Source of the DNA: a virus
DNA: 24,446 bases
Virus record (IMG/VR): IMGVR_UViG_3300017708_001215
Coordinates: 1-24,446 of that record
Direction: 5' to 3' (one strand)
Shown: positions 9,886 to 14,836 of the stretch, in pieces
Numbering within the stretch: the first letter of the stretch is position 1
How the letters are laid out: the number at the start of each line of letters is the position of its first letter
Program-made: the position numbers and the translations under genes
Notes under the pieces: generated by a model
Databases searched by the model: none
Seen by the model: only the letters and a program-made list of their open reading frames with translations
What the model was told of the DNA's origin: nothing

Positions 9886-9914
9886 ATTATACTGTGTTAT
9901 CTATCCGTTGTCAA
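9886..9914 (-). promoter_or_regulatory. Perfect sigma-70 promoter for the glycosyltransferase-like gene
   Basis: On the minus strand TTGACA (9914-9909) is followed by a 17-bp spacer and TATAAT (9891-9886): 6/6 and 6/6 matches at ideal spacing. The start ATG lies 22 bases after the -10 box, so the leader would be about 15 nt. The -35 box overlaps the last codons of the preceding 65-residue gene. Host RNA polymerase should read it without phage factors, which suggests early expression. Confidence 0.85.
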
Positions 9915-10108
9915 TGACTAGTGTCTACTGTTGATGTTCGGTTAACTTCACATACTTCATAACTAATATCTTCTTCTGTATAGTCAGTCTTCATAAGACC
10001 TACCATACCCTTTAATGATATCCATATATTCTTAAACTCATTCTCTGTAAGATTATTGTATATACATTCTTCCTTTGCGTAGATGTGGTATATTTTTTCC
10101 TTTTTCAT
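9911..10108 (-). CDS. Small conserved protein (65 aa), unknown function
   Basis: The protein starts MKKEKIYHIYAKEECIYNNL and contains the block LKGMVGLMKTDYTEEDISYE. Proteins with YHIYxKxxCLYxNLxExEF...MVGLMKTDY are, to my recollection, widespread in T4-like cyanophages, always small and of unknown function. The ATG at 10108 is followed by Lys codons typical of phage starts. It is preceded by a ~200-nt GC-patched leader and a consensus promoter at 10317-10346. The C-terminal codons overlap the -35 box of the next promoter. Confidence 0.85.
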   Translation of the reverse strand: MKKEKIYHIYAKEECIYNNLTENEFKNIWISLKGMVGLMKTDYTEEDISYEVCEVNRTSTVDTSH

Positions 10109-10316
10109 AGATTTTTTATGGGGAAAATTTTTTCTTATATAGCGAACCTCTGCAGCGTTTTTATATTCGCCGGAATTTTTTTTTTGAATGTGATATAGAG
10201 AGGTCGATTTGTCACCTCTGTAGGTTAGGGACTTATGCGATTTTTATAACGCCCCCGTTACGCGCCCCGCCCGTTAACACATAAGGGCACAATAACTGCC
10301 GAATACGCATACTGCC
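10109..10316 (-). other. Long GC-patched 5' leader of the 65-aa gene
   Basis: About 200 non-coding bases separate the -10 box from the ATG at 10108. They hold an unusually GC-rich patch at ~10248-10276 that can form two hairpins on the minus strand: GTTA...TAAC flanking a G/C-rich core, and TAACG-GGGG-CGTTA. Further down is a 6-bp stem with a 9-nt loop at 10199-10219 (AGAGGT/ACCTCT), and on the plus strand a run of ten T at 10176-10185. No open frame or tRNA fold was found. It could be a regulatory leader RNA; this is an inference from base-pairing by eye. Confidence 0.4.
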
Positions 10317-10346
10317 ATTATAGCAAATAAGGGGGCAATGTGTCAA
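10317..10346 (-). promoter_or_regulatory. Sigma-70 promoter with palindrome around its -35 box
   Basis: The minus strand has TTGACA (10346-10341), an 18-bp spacer and TATAAT (10322-10317), both hexamers perfect. A perfect 7-bp inverted repeat, GGGGGCA at 10331-10337 and TGCCCCC at 10353-10359, encloses the -35 box; the arms are centred 22 bp apart, about two helical turns. This looks like an operator for a dimeric regulator, though no regulator is identified. It should drive the 65-residue gene. Confidence 0.8.
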
Positions 10347-10384
10347 CAACTGTGCCCCCACTAAGTATCACTCAACTCGCACTA

Positions 10385-10648
10385 TTAGACACCGAAGTAG
10401 CAATCAGAATTGATCTCGACGATGTTAACTTTAGGGTCTCTGTAGTTAACACCGTCAGGCGTCGTTACGTCGTTGAAGGAACAACCCTCGAGAGCATCTA
10501 CGAAATTCTCATAACTACCTGCCAAACGCGCCAGGTCATAAAGACCCTCATCGTTTCCGATCCAGAGGGCAACGTTCCAGGTCTCGTAATTCGTCCAACC
10601 GTTATAGGTGGCATCGGTGAGGTCTGTCTGGAATGTGGAGACTGTCAT
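10385..10648 (-). CDS. Conserved small phage protein with NGWTNYETWNVALW motif
   Basis: The 87-residue protein contains NGWTNYETWNVALWIGNDEG near residue 17, a motif found in small proteins of many phages and some bacteria, with no known function. It ends DCYFGV. Start ATG 10648 fits a repeated regulatory element (10670-10697) placed about 22 bp upstream. The opposite strand is open over the same stretch, but that frame begins with GTG, has no recognisable family and is judged a shadow. The gene is monocistronic, with a terminator-like hairpin upstream and its own promoter element. Confidence 0.88.
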   Translation of the reverse strand: MTVSTFQTDLTDATYNGWTNYETWNVALWIGNDEGLYDLARLAGSYENFVDALEGCSFNDVTTPDGVNYRDPKVNIVEINSDCYFGV

Positions 10649-10669
10649 GAGTGAATTGAGTGATTACGC

Positions 10670-10697
10670 TATTAGGACACTTTAGAGGTGAGTAACT
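10670..10697 (-). promoter_or_regulatory. Repeated upstream element, copy 1
   Basis: The minus strand reads GTTACTCACCTCTAAAGTGT followed by CCTAATAGC. It is one of 13 near-identical elements, each upstream of a minus-strand gene. The A/T-rich hexamer at its 3' end may be a -10 box; the GTTACTCACC part sits at the -35 position. The ATG of the 87-residue gene follows after about 20 bases. Confidence 0.75.
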
Positions 10698-10726
10698 TAA
10701 AAGGGGAATAAGTACCCCCCTTAAGT
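10695..10726 (-). terminator. Terminator-like hairpin after the 110-aa gene
   Basis: On the minus strand ACTTAA and GGGG pair with CCCC and TTAAGT around a short loop, and the distal arm runs into CCCCTTTTAA, giving a short U-tract. It follows the TGA of the 110-residue gene directly and ends inside repeated element copy 1, so termination and re-initiation are compressed into about 60 bp. Confidence 0.6.
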
Positions 10727-10727
10727 A

Positions 10728-11060
10728 TCAACGACGATCTAGTGCAGCTGCCTTACGGTCTGCCTTAATCTGTGCAGCGTAACGACGCTTAACCTGTGAA
10801 AGATTTGCTACCATCTCTTTACCAATACCGCAGACTGGGGTCATTGTTTGTTCACGACCCCCGCCTGTTGTTGTTGCTTTGGTGGTAGAATCTCCCGTCT
10901 TAACTGTACCCAATGCGCGACCTGCAACCATCCCCATCGGCAACTTAGACCAGGTTTCTCCCTTACGGGGTCCGCGAGTCTTGAGTTTCTTGATAGTAAC
11001 TGTTTTGCCACTATCTTGCAGATTGTCAATGATGTGAGTCAATTGAGTGACTGAATTCAT
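10728..11060 (-). CDS. Small basic protein (110 aa), unknown function
   Basis: The protein starts MNSVTQLTHIIDNLQDSGKT. It is Lys/Arg-rich with a TIKKLKTRGPRKGETWSKLP segment, a Thr/Gly-rich linker (TTKATTTGGGREQ) at about residues 59-72 and a helical basic C-terminus (QVKRRYAAQIKADRKAAALD). Such composition suggests nucleic-acid contact, but I recognise no family. Base composition is more GC-rich than its neighbours (many GCA, CGT and GGG codons), which hints at a different recent origin. It has its own repeated promoter element upstream and a terminator hairpin downstream. Confidence 0.75.
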   Translation of the reverse strand: MNSVTQLTHIIDNLQDSGKTVTIKKLKTRGPRKGETWSKLPMGMVAGRALGTVKTGDSTTKATTTGGGREQTMTPVCGIGKEMVANLSQVKRRYAAQIKADRKAAALDRR

Positions 11061-11080
11061 TGGGGCGGTTTGCTGCTTAC

Positions 11081-11110
11081 ACTATAAGGACACTTTAAAG
11101 GTGAGTAACT
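11081..11110 (-). promoter_or_regulatory. Repeated upstream element, copy 2
   Basis: The minus strand reads GTTACTCACCTTTAAAGTGT then CCTTATAGTGTAAG, close to the consensus of the 13 copies, with a good -10-like TATAGT. The ATG of the 110-residue gene lies about 20 bases further on. The element starts shortly after the stop of the upstream 57-residue gene. Confidence 0.8.
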
Positions 11111-11125
11111 TTAATTCTTATGCAA

Positions 11126-11299
11126 TCACCATTTGTCTGGAGTACTTAAACTTTCCACATAAGCATCACACCTCTCAGAACCTTCAAGTTCGAACAACCT
11201 TTCCCAGTTGATATTGTTGGGATCAAAATCTCCCAGTGCCTCAATATTCAAGGTGATTCGATAACGTTGCTTCTGTGCTTGTTGATAGATAGCAGGCAT
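11126..11299 (-). CDS. Small conserved protein (57 aa)
   Basis: ATG 11299 to TGA 11126 encodes MPAIYQQAQKQRYRITLNIE..., with the core ALGDFDPNNINWERLFELEG and the end VESLSTPDKW. The 'GDFDPxxINWExLFELEG' pattern recurs in small cyanophage proteins as I remember them; function unknown. Support is strong: the start has a good Shine-Dalgarno sequence (GGAG, four bases before the ATG) and a consensus sigma-70 promoter at 11329-11357. The gene is the leftward member of a divergent promoter region. Confidence 0.82.
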   Translation of the reverse strand: MPAIYQQAQKQRYRITLNIEALGDFDPNNINWERLFELEGSERCDAYVESLSTPDKW

Positions 11300-11328
11300 G
11301 TTTCTCCGAGTGGTGTGAAGACTTTAAT

Positions 11329-11357
11329 AGTGTAGAATGAGCGTGGCTATATGTCAA
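11329..11357 (-). promoter_or_regulatory. Sigma-70 promoter, leftward
   Basis: The minus strand has TTGACA (11357-11352), a 17-bp spacer and TACACT (11334-11329; 4/6). The leader to the ATG at 11299 would be about 22 nt and contains the Shine-Dalgarno sequence. A perfect 8-bp inverted repeat (11358-11380) abuts the -35 box. Confidence 0.75.
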
Positions 11358-11380
11358 CCTCATAACCGTTATTTATGAGG
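11358..11380. repeat. Perfect inverted repeat beside the leftward -35 box
   Basis: CCTCATAA (11358-11365) and TTATGAGG (11373-11380) form a perfect 8-bp inverted repeat with a 7-base gap, directly upstream of the leftward TTGACA box. It could be an operator or a weak bidirectional hairpin; no U-tract follows on either strand. Confidence 0.6.
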
Positions 11381-11389
11381 AATGCTTAT

Positions 11390-11418
11390 GTTTTTTGAGT
11401 GTCAAGTCCCCAAAAAAC
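11390..11418. repeat. Perfect inverted repeat GTTTTTTG / CAAAAAAC
   Basis: GTTTTTTG (11390-11397) and CAAAAAAC (11411-11418) form a perfect 8-bp inverted repeat whose arms are centred 21 bp apart. The gap contains a minus-strand TTGACA (11405-11400) without an obvious -10 partner. The arrangement echoes two other palindromes in the window that enclose a -35 hexamer. Confidence 0.5.
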
Positions 11419-11432
11419 TTATGTGCGGGTGC

Positions 11433-11461
11433 TTGACATTTCTGCGCGGTTGTGATAGAGT
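11433..11461 (+). promoter_or_regulatory. Possible rightward sigma-70 promoter
   Basis: The plus strand has TTGACA (11433-11438), a 17-bp spacer and TAGAGT (11456-11461; 4/6, keeping the key first, second and last bases). It is the only rightward promoter I can support, in a window with no rightward genes. A transcript would cross the non-coding stretch up to about 11692, then run antisense to the small genes. Confidence 0.5.
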
Positions 11462-11718
11462 GCTCGCTAAGATCACAAGGACTGAAGACATTTAATTGAT
11501 CATAAGTGCAAGGACTATGAGACATTTAAACACACACTTTTCCACAGAAATACACCTTTATACACACATTATAAGTACTATTTCCACAAGGGTGTGGAGA
11601 ACTCATATACATTTAAAATAACATTTAATTAATAAAAAAAGCATAATCTTTATGTATAATAGCATAAAAGGGGTGATTTTACCCCCTTTATGTAATATTC
11701 AGTTGTTTTACTATCTAA
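11462..11718 (+). ncRNA. Non-coding stretch, candidate small RNA
   Basis: About 257 bases lie between the rightward promoter and the 30-residue gene. They contain an imperfect direct repeat (AAGGACTGAAGACATTTAA and AAGGACTATGAGACATTTAA, ~11478-11529) and two more ACATTTAA copies near 11610-11630, and end with a hairpin at 11663-11692. The only rightward frame (ATG 11518, 34 codons, rich in His and Thr) looks random. A small RNA is possible; no known RNA family is recognised. Confidence 0.3.
11663..11692. terminator. Terminator-like hairpin, possibly bidirectional
   Basis: CATAAA-A-GGGGT pairs with ACCCC-C-TTTATG around a 6-base loop, with one internal mismatch. On the minus strand the stem ends in CCCCTTTTATG, a usable U-tract after the 30-residue gene. 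On the plus strand it could end a transcript from the rightward promoter. Confidence 0.55.
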
Positions 11719-11811
11719 TCAGTATAGTGCCTCAATTGCCTCCAGAATGAGAAGAATATCGTTACCATTCTCAGCAGATTCGAGAGCAGCAAGGAGATCA
11801 GAATTAGACAT
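11719..11811 (-). CDS. Mini-protein (30 aa)
   Basis: ATG 11811 to TGA 11719 encodes MSNSDLLAALESAENGNDIL followed by LILEAIEALY. It is an amphipathic helix-turn-helix-like peptide with a regular Leu/Ala pattern, which is not what random sequence of this region gives. Short proteins of the type 'M-x-x-x-D-L-L-A-A-L...NG' are familiar in cyanophages. It has a ~110-nt leader with two hairpins and is followed by a terminator-like hairpin. There is no clear Shine-Dalgarno sequence, and it is short, so confidence is moderate. Confidence 0.6.
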   Translation of the reverse strand: MSNSDLLAALESAENGNDILLILEAIEALY

Positions 11812-11924
11812 TTGAAAGTGTTAGATAGGGTGTGTTTGTTCTAGGTCTTACGCTGAATACTGTGCTGCCTAGTTATTGATCTGGGACTTACCGATGCAAT
11901 GCTAACGTGCCCAGAGAGTGTTAC
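11812..11924 (-). other. Structured leader of the 30-aa gene
   Basis: This 113-base gap has no frame. On the minus strand it can form a 6-bp stem TCTGGG/CCCAGA (11880-11885 with 11910-11915) and a 5-bp stem CTAGG/CCTAG (11841-11845 with 11868-11872). It starts with GTAACACTC, a diverged form of the repeated promoter element. It may be an RNA leader with regulatory structure; it does not fold as a tRNA by eye. Confidence 0.35.
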
Positions 11925-12125
11925 TTAAGAGGATAACATATCAGATAGAACATCTTCTCCATAGCAATCAATAATCTCTTCTTTTATATCATTCAAGTCA
12001 TAATCTTTAAGGTTTTGTTCAATACTTTCAACAGCAAAAGTAATCAAAGATTTCATATCCATTCCTTCTACAATCATCTCTGCATAAGCATTCTTCAGTT
12101 GATCGATTTGATTGAGAGTCATCAT
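11925..12125 (-). CDS. Small acidic helical protein (66 aa)
   Basis: The protein starts MMTLNQIDQLKNAYAEMIVE and contains the block SLITFAVESIEQNLKDYDLN, ending EEIIDCYGEDVLSDMLSS. It is almost entirely helical and acidic. Sequences with 'D-Y-x-x-x-(E/D)-I-x-(D/E)-EIID-x-YGE-(D/E)-(V/L)-L' at the end occur in small cyanophage proteins as I recall; function unknown. The gene begins ATGATG, so the start may be either ATG. Upstream, AAGTAACACTCACTCACAC is a degenerate version of the repeated element. Confidence 0.85.
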   Translation of the reverse strand: MMTLNQIDQLKNAYAEMIVEGMDMKSLITFAVESIEQNLKDYDLNDIKEEIIDCYGEDVLSDMLSS

Positions 12126-12157
12126 TTTAAAAAGTGTGAGTGAGTGTTACTTAATGA

Positions 12158-12499
12158 CTAGGCAAAGATGTAACCATTAGAGAAATCATCGACATTATAG
12201 ACTTTACTTTGTCCTGCCATTCCTACAAACTTTCTTACAAACCATTTGTAATTCTTTTGAAATACTCCCTCTCCAGCAACACAAAACTCATCACAAAGTG
12301 CATTCAGTCTGCTCTTTGTTGTTGTTGATTGATAACCACCATCGAAGATTGTCATCGAATCATCATCAATAGTTGCAATTTGATTGCCATGAAGATAAAC
12401 GAAACTTACACCCTCAATAGTAATGACTTGAGTGTTACCAGATTTCCAATCAAGATTTGACTGGATTGCTTGACACATTTCGGTTTCGATTTTACGCAT
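12158..12499 (-). CDS. Conserved phage protein with YLHGN...STTTKSRLNAL motif
   Basis: The 113-residue protein has the features of a widely distributed phage family: an N-terminal helix (METEMCQAIQSN type), a beta region with VSFVYLHGNQIATIDDDSM, then IFDGGYQSTTTKSRLNALCD, and FQKNYKWFVRK. I remember this family from both T4-like and T7-like cyanophages (DGGWQSNTTKSRLNA form). Function is unknown. Length is normal. The ATG lies ~100 bases after a copy of the repeated promoter element, with a structured leader between. Confidence 0.9.
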   Translation of the reverse strand: MRKIETEMCQAIQSNLDWKSGNTQVITIEGVSFVYLHGNQIATIDDDSMTIFDGGYQSTTTKSRLNALCDEFCVAGEGVFQKNYKWFVRKFVGMAGQSKVYNVDDFSNGYIFA

Positions 12500-12525
12500 G
12501 ATTTAAAAGTTTTAGAAAAAGATTG

Positions 12526-12604
12526 GTGTGAGTTTATCACCAGCAGTAGAGTTGCCAACTGACTCGCTTAGGAGTGGTGATTAGGTGTCCTGTGCCCCTC
12601 ACAC
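12526..12604 (-). other. Structured leader RNA before the 113-aa gene
   Basis: On the minus strand GTGTGAG (12604-12598) pairs perfectly with CTCACAC (12532-12526), closing a 79-base domain. Inside, ATCACC pairs with GGTGAT (6 bp) and encloses an AGTTG/CAACT hairpin. The layout is that of a compact multi-stem RNA, such as a leader or an autoregulatory site. It lacks a T-loop and an anticodon arm, so it is not a tRNA. Folding was judged by eye. Confidence 0.45.
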
Positions 12605-12632
12605 TACTATGACACTTTAAAGGTGAGTAACT
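12603..12632 (-). promoter_or_regulatory. Repeated upstream element, copy 3
   Basis: The minus strand reads GTTACTCACCTTTAAAGTGT then CATAGTAGTGTGAG. It directly precedes the structured leader of the 113-residue gene; the TAGTGTGAG end overlaps the leader's closing stem. Confidence 0.75.
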
Positions 12633-12647
12633 TTAATCTAACCTAAA

Positions 12648-12887
12648 TCACATGCCATTCATGAACTCGTGTAACTCTTCTAAGTATTGCTCTTCAGTGT
12701 CAAACTGTCTACCATAGATTACACAAGGGAAAGTTTTCTTTTGAAACATAGTAGAAGTAACTTCACAGTCTTGTTTGTCATAACCCATTTCAATAAGAGT
12801 GTTTACATAAGGATTAGAAGTAGTCATAGGTTTGTAGATAGAAAGATTAGAAAGTTGTGTGAGAGAGTCGTTAAACAGATCAAGCAT
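12648..12887 (-). CDS. Small protein (79 aa), unknown function
   Basis: The protein starts MLDLFNDSLTQLSNLSIYKP and continues with NPYVNTLIEMGYDKQDCEVT, a Phe/Tyr-containing middle (KKTFPCVIYGRQFDTEEQYL) and a helical C-terminus. I chose ATG 12887, which overlaps the upstream gene by 8 nt (ATGCTTGA); the longer frame from 12923 would run 44 nt into the upstream gene and gains only hydrophobic residues. I do not recognise a family. It is probably translationally coupled to the 75-residue gene. Confidence 0.8.
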   Translation of the reverse strand: MLDLFNDSLTQLSNLSIYKPMTTSNPYVNTLIEMGYDKQDCEVTSTMFQKKTFPCVIYGRQFDTEEQYLEELHEFMNGM

Positions 12888-13107
12888 TTGTTGCTTCAGA
12901 ATATACATCATAAAACATATCAAATGCCATTAAATCATGCACAAATGAATTCATGTTTGATTGATCAGCAACCCAATCGTATGCCATATCTAAATCAGCA
13001 CCGGTATCTAATACAAACGATTGTAAACCTTCAAGTGCAGATAAAAACGCAGGATCATAAGCGATTTGTCCGCTGATTGGTCTGATCTGTTGATTAGTGT
13101 TCTTCAT
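12880..13107 (-). CDS. Small acidic protein (75 aa), unknown function
   Basis: The protein starts MKNTNQQIRPISGQIAYDPA and has an acidic, Met/Asp/Phe-rich C-terminal half (DMAYDWVADQSNMNSFVHDL). No known domain was recognised. The repeated promoter element (copy 4) abuts the ATG with no gap, so the mRNA may be leaderless or very short-leadered. The stop overlaps the next start by 8 nt. Confidence 0.8.
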   Translation of the reverse strand: MKNTNQQIRPISGQIAYDPAFLSALEGLQSFVLDTGADLDMAYDWVADQSNMNSFVHDLMAFDMFYDVYSEATNA

Positions 13108-13137
13108 ACTACTAAGACACTTTCGAGGTGAGTAACT
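13108..13137 (-). promoter_or_regulatory. Repeated upstream element, copy 4 (abuts ATG)
   Basis: The minus strand reads GTTACTCACCTCGAAAGTGT then CTTAGTAGT, followed immediately by the ATG at 13107. With a -10 box at the usual place, transcription would start at or inside the start codon. Confidence 0.75.
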
Positions 13138-13144
13138 TTTAATC

Positions 13145-13426
13145 TTATACTAATTCTTGTTGATAAGACATTAGATTCTCTTCTGTAATCTCATCTACAC
13201 TCTCTTGAATCACCTGATAGATGTAATCGTTGTTTCCTACATCATCAAAGATACGTGCAATCAATGCAGGATCATTTACCTCACTATCATAATCAAACTC
13301 ACCATTTTCATCCTTCATATGAATATCTTCCTTGGTATAAATCCATGCGGCACACTCTGCATCTTCTCCCTGTTCTTTGATCATCGATGATACTCGGTCT
13401 TGAAGTTGCTTGAGAGTGTAGTTCAT
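13145..13426 (-). CDS. Conserved acidic protein (93 aa)
   Basis: The protein starts MNYTLKQLQDRVSSMIKEQG and carries GEDAECAAWIYTKEDIHM, an acidic linker, and IARIFDDVGNNDYIYQVIQE. The layout 'helix, QGxDAxxAAxIxTKED, acidic loop, (L/I)xDVGxxDYIYQ' matches a small protein common in cyanophages as I recall; function unknown. The acidic loop suggests binding to a basic partner, but this is speculation. A shortened copy of the repeated element (13441-13450) precedes it. Confidence 0.87.
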   Translation of the reverse strand: MNYTLKQLQDRVSSMIKEQGEDAECAAWIYTKEDIHMKDENGEFDYDSEVNDPALIARIFDDVGNNDYIYQVIQESVDEITEENLMSYQQELV

Positions 13427-13440
13427 GATTTGAATGAATA

Positions 13441-13450
13441 AGGTGAGTAA
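13441..13450 (-). promoter_or_regulatory. Repeated upstream element, copy 5 (reduced)
   Basis: Only the proximal part, TTACTCACCT on the minus strand, is conserved; the AAAGTGT part is replaced by TATTCATTC. It lies 15 bases before the ATG at 13426, closer than in the other copies. It may be decayed or a different use of the same box. Confidence 0.5.
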
Positions 13451-13483
13451 ATGTTAGTTAGTCGCTTCAGTAAATGAAACTAA

Positions 13484-13756
13484 TCAACCACAACATGCCA
13501 TCGGAGAATATTCTTCGCGAGGCATCTTGTCAGTATTGTAACCAGTCACCTCAGAACCGTTAGCAATACGAGAATGCCAATCATACTTTGCTTCGATAGC
13601 AAGAATTGTGCTGTATGATTTCATACCATTAACACGGAAAGTAACGCGACGAATGAAACGACGAACAGTCACTTTCATTCCTTTGACTTCATCAGCTTCA
13701 GCAATGAATGCCTCGGGGAAGTAATCAACGATCGTGGTGCTGTTGGTGACTTGCAT
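13484..13756 (-). CDS. Small protein (90 aa), unknown function
   Basis: The protein starts MQVTNSTTIVDYFPEAFIAE, then shows alternating beta-type segments (GMKVTVRRFIRRVTFRVNGM; YSTILAIEAKYDWHSRI) and ends in PMACCG. The paired C-terminal Cys could bind metal or form a disulphide; this is not shown. No family was recognised. It has its own full-consensus repeated promoter element (copy 6). Confidence 0.85.
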   Translation of the reverse strand: MQVTNSTTIVDYFPEAFIAEADEVKGMKVTVRRFIRRVTFRVNGMKSYSTILAIEAKYDWHSRIANGSEVTGYNTDKMPREEYSPMACCG

Positions 13757-13775
13757 AACGTTGAATGGTTCTTAC

Positions 13776-13805
13776 ACTATAAGGACACTTTCGAGGTGAG
13801 TAACT
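13776..13805 (-). promoter_or_regulatory. Repeated upstream element, copy 6
   Basis: The minus strand reads GTTACTCACCTCGAAAGTGT then CCTTATAGTGTAAG; TATAGT is a good -10. The ATG at 13756 follows after about 19 bases. Confidence 0.8.
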
Positions 13806-13806
13806 T

Positions 13807-14088
13807 TCAAAATGCTAAACATGCCCAACGATCTAATTTTGTGCCATAATACTTGTTGATAGTTTGAGTTACAACTTCATTGCACTCACTATCACAAAAA
13901 CCCCATTCTTGATGTGCTTGTAGATAACGATACATTACACTTTGAGCATTGATTGCATCATCATTATCAGCAAGAAGTAGAGTGAAGAAACTATTCACCT
14001 TATCAATAACATCATCAGGAGTATCAATGTAACATTCCCATTCGCTACGCTTCAGTGTGATTGTTTTCATTGAATTAGAAATAGTCAT
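13807..14088 (-). CDS. Small protein (93 aa), unknown function
   Basis: The protein starts MTISNSMKTITLKRSEWECY; the second Met (ATG 14070) is an equally possible start since neither has a Shine-Dalgarno sequence. Visible features are an acidic helix (TPDDVIDKVNSFFTLLLADN), a Cys pair (GFCDSEC) and the end DRWACLAF. I do not recognise it. It lies about 30 bases after the 60-residue gene with no promoter element between, so the two probably form one unit. Confidence 0.82.
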   Translation of the reverse strand: MTISNSMKTITLKRSEWECYIDTPDDVIDKVNSFFTLLLADNDDAINAQSVMYRYLQAHQEWGFCDSECNEVVTQTINKYYGTKLDRWACLAF

Positions 14089-14118
14089 GAAGAATAAAAT
14101 TAGAATCTTATATGTTAA

Positions 14119-14301
14119 TCAACCTCCAAACATTTCATCAAATAATGGTGTCTCACGATTCTCACGATCATATTGTGAATTAACTGCCATAATTTCAGTT
14201 TCAATCCATGCTAACTCCATACGCTTCTTATCAAGTTGTTGACGAAGATCATAAAGTTTTTGATTGCGTTCGGTGATTGTCATCATTTTAGTCTTGCTCA
14301 T
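14119..14301 (-). CDS. Small coiled-coil-like protein (60 aa)
   Basis: The protein starts MSKTKMMTITERNQKLYDLR and is one long charged helix over about residues 9-45 (QLDKKRMELAWIETEIMAVN) with heptad-like Leu/Met/Ile spacing, ending in a flexible tail (ETPLFDEMFGG). Such small coiled coils often act as oligomerisation or inhibitor peptides; nothing specific can be said. The repeated element (copy 7) abuts its ATG. Confidence 0.78.
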   Translation of the reverse strand: MSKTKMMTITERNQKLYDLRQQLDKKRMELAWIETEIMAVNSQYDRENRETPLFDEMFGG

Positions 14302-14331
14302 ACAACTATGACAGTTTAGAGGTGAGTAACT
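14302..14331 (-). promoter_or_regulatory. Repeated upstream element, copy 7 (abuts ATG)
   Basis: The minus strand reads GTTACTCACCTCTAAACTGT then CATAGTTGT, with the ATG at 14301 directly next. The AAACTGT variant (C for G) is shared with copies 8, 9 and 12. Confidence 0.75.
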
Positions 14332-14332
14332 T

Positions 14333-14656
14333 TTAATCCTTAAACTTTTCCATTATCATAGCAATAACTACGAAAACAGAGATAGGTATAACAACATACC
14401 AATACTGAATAAGTAACCAAAGCATGAAAATAAACCCTAGCAATATAACCCAACCCATGGCATTTCCTATATCACTAAGAGTAGAACTTTCACATGGTTT
14501 ATTATAAGATCTCTCGCATTGTACTATACAACCGGGGTTTCTACGTTGCACCATACAAATTGCATCATATGCCGTCGCTGCTTCCACTGTTTCAACATAT
14601 TGCTGAAACATATCAGTTTGACCAACTTTAGGATGTACTCTAATGTCGTAAATCAT
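14333..14656 (-). CDS. Small membrane protein with two transmembrane helices (107 aa)
   Basis: The N-terminal ~60 residues are soluble (MIYDIRVHPKVGQTDMFQQY; then TVEAATAYDAICMVQRRNPG and several Cys), followed by two adjacent hydrophobic segments at about 67-84 (MGWVILLGFIFMLWLLIQ) and 86-103 (WYVVIPISVFVVIAM), ending in MEKFKD. With no signal peptide, the likely layout is a cytoplasmic N-domain anchored by a helical hairpin in the host membrane. The N-domain resembles small conserved phage proteins with TAYDAI and RNPG motifs. It could act in membrane remodelling or lysis control; function is unknown. Confidence 0.83.
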   Translation of the reverse strand: MIYDIRVHPKVGQTDMFQQYVETVEAATAYDAICMVQRRNPGCIVQCERSYNKPCESSTLSDIGNAMGWVILLGFIFMLWLLIQYWYVVIPISVFVVIAMIMEKFKD

Positions 14657-14677
14657 AACTAATCCTCATAGTGTTTT

Positions 14678-14836
14678 TCATGCTGGTGTTACACTCCATT
14701 CATCTGTTGGAACCATTGTTTTGATGACATGTTCAACATTTTCGATTCCATAAACTACAACTTTCTGAGTTGAAATGAAACCACTTTTCTTTTCACGTTT
14801 CCATGAAACAACCCATCGATCACAAGATACATTCAT
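14678..14836 (-). CDS. Small protein (52 aa), unknown function
   Basis: ATG 14836 to TGA 14678 encodes MNVSCDRWVVSWKREKKSGF and continues through a beta-rich region (ISTQKVVVYGIENVEHVIKT) to MVPTDEWSVTPA. The ATG overlaps the TGA of the upstream gene (ATGA), a strong sign that it is translated. It may be a single small beta-sheet domain. No family was recognised. Confidence 0.72.
   Translation of the reverse strand: MNVSCDRWVVSWKREKKSGFISTQKVVVYGIENVEHVIKTMVPTDEWSVTPA

Noticed and set aside
10248-10276. G-quadruplex in the GC-rich patch
   Set aside because: Only three runs of three or more G are present, and a fourth is needed for a standard intramolecular quadruplex.
10340-10654. Rightward 104-codon frame starting with GTG
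   Set aside because: It mirrors the 87-residue minus-strand gene, which carries the recognised NGWTNYETWNVALW motif; the rightward product has no family resemblance and an unusual Val/Ile/Thr-rich composition.
11390-11418. A second leftward sigma-70 promoter from TTGACA at 11400-11405
   Set aside because: No acceptable -10 hexamer occurs 16-18 bp downstream on the minus strand.
11518-11622. Rightward 34-codon frame in the divergent region
   Set aside because: His- and Thr-rich, no recognisable pattern, and AAGGA sits too close to the ATG to be a good ribosome site; treated as non-coding.
12526-12604. Possible tRNA
   Set aside because: The 7-bp closing stem looked like an acceptor stem, but there is no T-psi-C-like loop, D-arm or plausible anticodon arm.
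13427-13483. Terminator between the 90-aa and 93-aa genes
   Set aside because: A TTAGTT/AACTAA pairing is possible, but the loop is long, the stem is AT-only and no U-tract follows.
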